Of a DNA stretch of 6,814 nucleotides, positions 5,798 through 6,814 are shown piece by piece. Source of the stretch: Desulfobacteraceae bacterium (lineage in GTDB: Bacteria > Desulfobacterota > Desulfobacteria > Desulfobacterales > SG8-13). Each line of letters starts with the position of its first letter. The first letter of the stretch is position 1. Under the pieces are notes generated by a model. That model did no database searches. It had not been told where the DNA came from and was given only the letters and a program-made list of their open reading frames with translations. The stretch spans positions 1-6,814 of the forward strand of contig JARFQH010000224.1 of NCBI GenBank assembly GCA_029287875.1, read 5' to 3'. The position numbers were made by a program, and so were the translations under genes.

Positions 5798-6432
5798 CAG
5801 GGACTGCACTTCTTCGACGGCGCATAACCGTGCCAGTACGCCTCCCATTGGCTCGCAAAGAGGATCCGGTTTTTGGGGTGTATCTTCCCTGATTCGGCAC
5901 AGCGTTTGAGGTGGAAGCGCCGGGAGTGACGGTTGCCGATGATTTCCTCACCGGGTTCCCTCCACTGGTCCCAGATACCGACACCTGCTTTCATGGCGCG
6001 ACGCTGGGCCTCCATCAGGGTGCGGTCGTACCGGTCGTTCGGTTTTTTATAAAGAGCATAGGCCCAGCCGGCGTTGATCATTTCGAGGTTAACGCAACGA
6101 CCGTCCCCGAGGAATACGTAAGCCAGAAGGCGGCCGTAGTGGTCTTTTGCCTCCCGGTCGAATTCCAGCCGGACCTTTTTGCCATAGACCAGTGCCTTGT
6201 TGGCTTCAAACGCCTTATTGCCAAAGGGTTCGGCCGGTTGACCGTACTTCGCGTGCGCGACTTCCGGGGCGTTGATGCCGATGTAGCGCACACGCCGCCC
6301 GTCGGTCAACAGAATCGTGTCGCCGTCAGCGACCCACTTCACACGCACCCATTCGGATGCCGCTGCAATTTCTGCCAACTGCAGCCACAGCAGAATAAAA
6401 CATCCCGCCGCAATCCAACCGCTCCGTTTCAC
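5797..6432 (-). CDS. Secreted staphylococcal nuclease-like (thermonuclease family) protein
   Basis: The 211-aa protein starts with a signal peptide (MKR, a hydrophobic stretch about 6-20, probable cleavage after AAA at 23-25), so it should be exported. The SNase OB-fold domain spans about 28-157: ADGDTI (35-40) supplies the metal-binding Asp pair, VRYIGINAPE (48-57) carries Arg49 and Glu57 (matching Arg35 and Glu43 of staphylococcal nuclease), and HYGRLLAYVF (98-107) carries Arg101 (Arg87). The nuclease's Asp40 position is Asn54. The family cleaves DNA and RNA with calcium. A C-terminal module (about 164-211) has GNRHS, FHLKRC, N188, FASQWEA and GYAPSKKC, resembling the small cysteine-rich, Ada-like metal-binding tail of some of these nucleases, with Ser206 where a Cys is usual. 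GTG at 6432 is the only usable start: an in-frame TAG lies directly upstream, with Shine-Dalgarno GAGG 6 nt away. The gene stands alone and converges on the EF-G gene. Confidence 0.9.
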   Translation of the reverse strand: MKRSGWIAAGCFILLWLQLAEIAAASEWVRVKWVADGDTILLTDGRRVRYIGINAPEVAHAKYGQPAEPFGNKAFEANKALVYGKKVRLEFDREAKDHYGRLLAYVFLGDGRCVNLEMINAGWAYALYKKPNDRYDRTLMEAQRRAMKAGVGIWDQWREPGEEIIGNRHSRRFHLKRCAESGKIHPKNRILFASQWEAYWHGYAPSKKCSP

Positions 6433-6524
6433 CTAACACCTCATGGGATCGGGGACGAAATATATTAATCAAAATGATCCTGATTTTTTGCCGGACACCT
6501 GTCTCAAAATTGACAATGATTTTA

Positions 6525-6553
6525 TTGAGAATTCACTATAGTTCGAGTATATA
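6525..6553 (+). promoter_or_regulatory. Candidate sigma70-type promoter for the MBOAT gene
   Basis: TTGAGA (6525-6530) and TATATA (6548-6553) are separated by 17 bp in the AT-rich divergent region. This gives a leader of roughly 145 nt before the MBOAT start. A perfect -35 hexamer, TTGACA (6510-6515), lies just upstream, but its best -10 (TATAGT, 6537-6542) is 21 bp away. The arms TCTCAA (6502-6507) and TTGAGA (6525-6530) form an inverted repeat overlapping the -35. No convincing promoter for the divergent nuclease gene was found in the rest of the region. Confidence 0.35.
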
Positions 6554-6704
6554 GACAAAAATCGAGACGCCGCGTAAAACGGTTTTTTGGGCTTTTCGAG
6601 TTTAGGGGAAAAACTGCCTATGGTTTTCAGTGCTGACAGATGTGTTCAATGACGTCAATAGAAGGGTTGCAAAAATATATTTAATTACCGGTTAGGTGCG
6701 CTTT

Positions 6705-6814
6705 ATGTTGTTTAATTCGCAGGAATTTTTACTCGTTTTTTTACCACTGACGCTGATCCTCTATTTTGCCTTTGCCGGTAAAGAAACCCTGCGCATCTGG
6801 GTACTGATTTCGGC
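6705..6814 (+). CDS. MBOAT-family acyltransferase (AlgI-like), N-terminal fragment
   Basis: Only 36 codons are in the window before it runs off the right edge. The N-terminus MLFNSQEFLLVFLPLTLIL is the hallmark start of AlgI/DltB-type membrane-bound O-acyltransferases, which transfer acetyl groups from the cytoplasm to exported polysaccharides or other acceptors. Residues 8-24 would form the first membrane segment, followed by a short charged turn (GKETLR) and a second hydrophobic stretch. The ATG at 6705 has AGGTG (6694-6698) at 6-nt spacing. The acceptor and the catalytic His lie outside what can be seen, so an alginate-specific role should not be assumed. Confidence 0.85.
   Translation, partial: MLFNSQEFLLVFLPLTLILYFAFAGKETLRIWVLIS

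Noticed and set aside
6400..6432. Lipoprotein signal (AAGC at residues 8-11) in the nuclease
   Set aside because: The Cys is too near the N-terminus to leave a hydrophobic core before it. A standard cleavage after AAA at 23-25 fits better.
5911..6468. 185-aa plus-strand open frame opposite the nuclease gene
   Set aside because: The minus-strand frame has a signal peptide and full SNase motifs. The plus frame has no family resemblance and is a shadow.
6650..6675. Sigma54 promoter suggested by GGGTTGCA before the MBOAT gene
   Set aside because: There is no GG at the required -24 spacing upstream of the GC element.

Overview
The window looks like chromosomal DNA of a Gram-negative bacterium. 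It is probably a deltaproteobacterium (Desulfobacterota, Desulfobacterales-like), judging by moderately high GC, protein character and gene order. This placement is inferred from family resemblance only, with no database search. Every sizeable gene belongs to a recognisable family. The unusual material lies mainly between the genes and in the switch regions of an EF-G paralogue.

Left part (1-3313, + strand). The C-terminal third of a short-chain polyprenyl diphosphate synthase (IspA type) is followed by a complete dxs and a complete tlyA. The ispA-dxs pair is a classical isoprenoid arrangement: Dxs makes 1-deoxy-D-xylulose 5-phosphate at the head of the MEP pathway, and IspA condenses the resulting IPP and DMAPP into farnesyl or geranylgeranyl diphosphate. 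TlyA, an S4-domain rRNA 2'-O-methyltransferase, often sits beside these genes. The genes are not tightly packed. The 121-bp and 224-bp gaps carry strong hairpins and short degenerate repeats, so expression of each gene may be separately tuned.

Middle (3314-5797). A 340-bp non-coding stretch holds a degenerate 9-bp tandem repeat (about 13 units) and a spaced 11-bp inverted repeat. It leads into a 690-aa EF-G-like GTPase with a strong Shine-Dalgarno. All five EF-G domains are recognisable, but the P-loop is GHGGSGKT and the switch II histidine is Asp. It is therefore a divergent EF-G paralogue, not the canonical FusA. A small hairpin and then an 18-bp perfect stem flanked by A and T runs end the unit.

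Right part (5797-6814). A minus-strand gene for a secreted staphylococcal-nuclease-like protein converges on the EF-G gene and shares the terminator. Its stop codon abuts the stem. A 272-bp AT-rich divergent intergenic region follows, with a candidate promoter. Then comes the first 36 codons of a plus-strand MBOAT (AlgI-like) acyltransferase, which runs off the window.

No tRNA, rRNA, CRISPR array, insertion sequence or phage gene was found. I see no convincing new multi-gene system. The best leads are the EF-G switch substitutions, the 9-bp minisatellite, the twin GCA-loop hairpins before dxs, and the inverted repeat in the EF-G leader.
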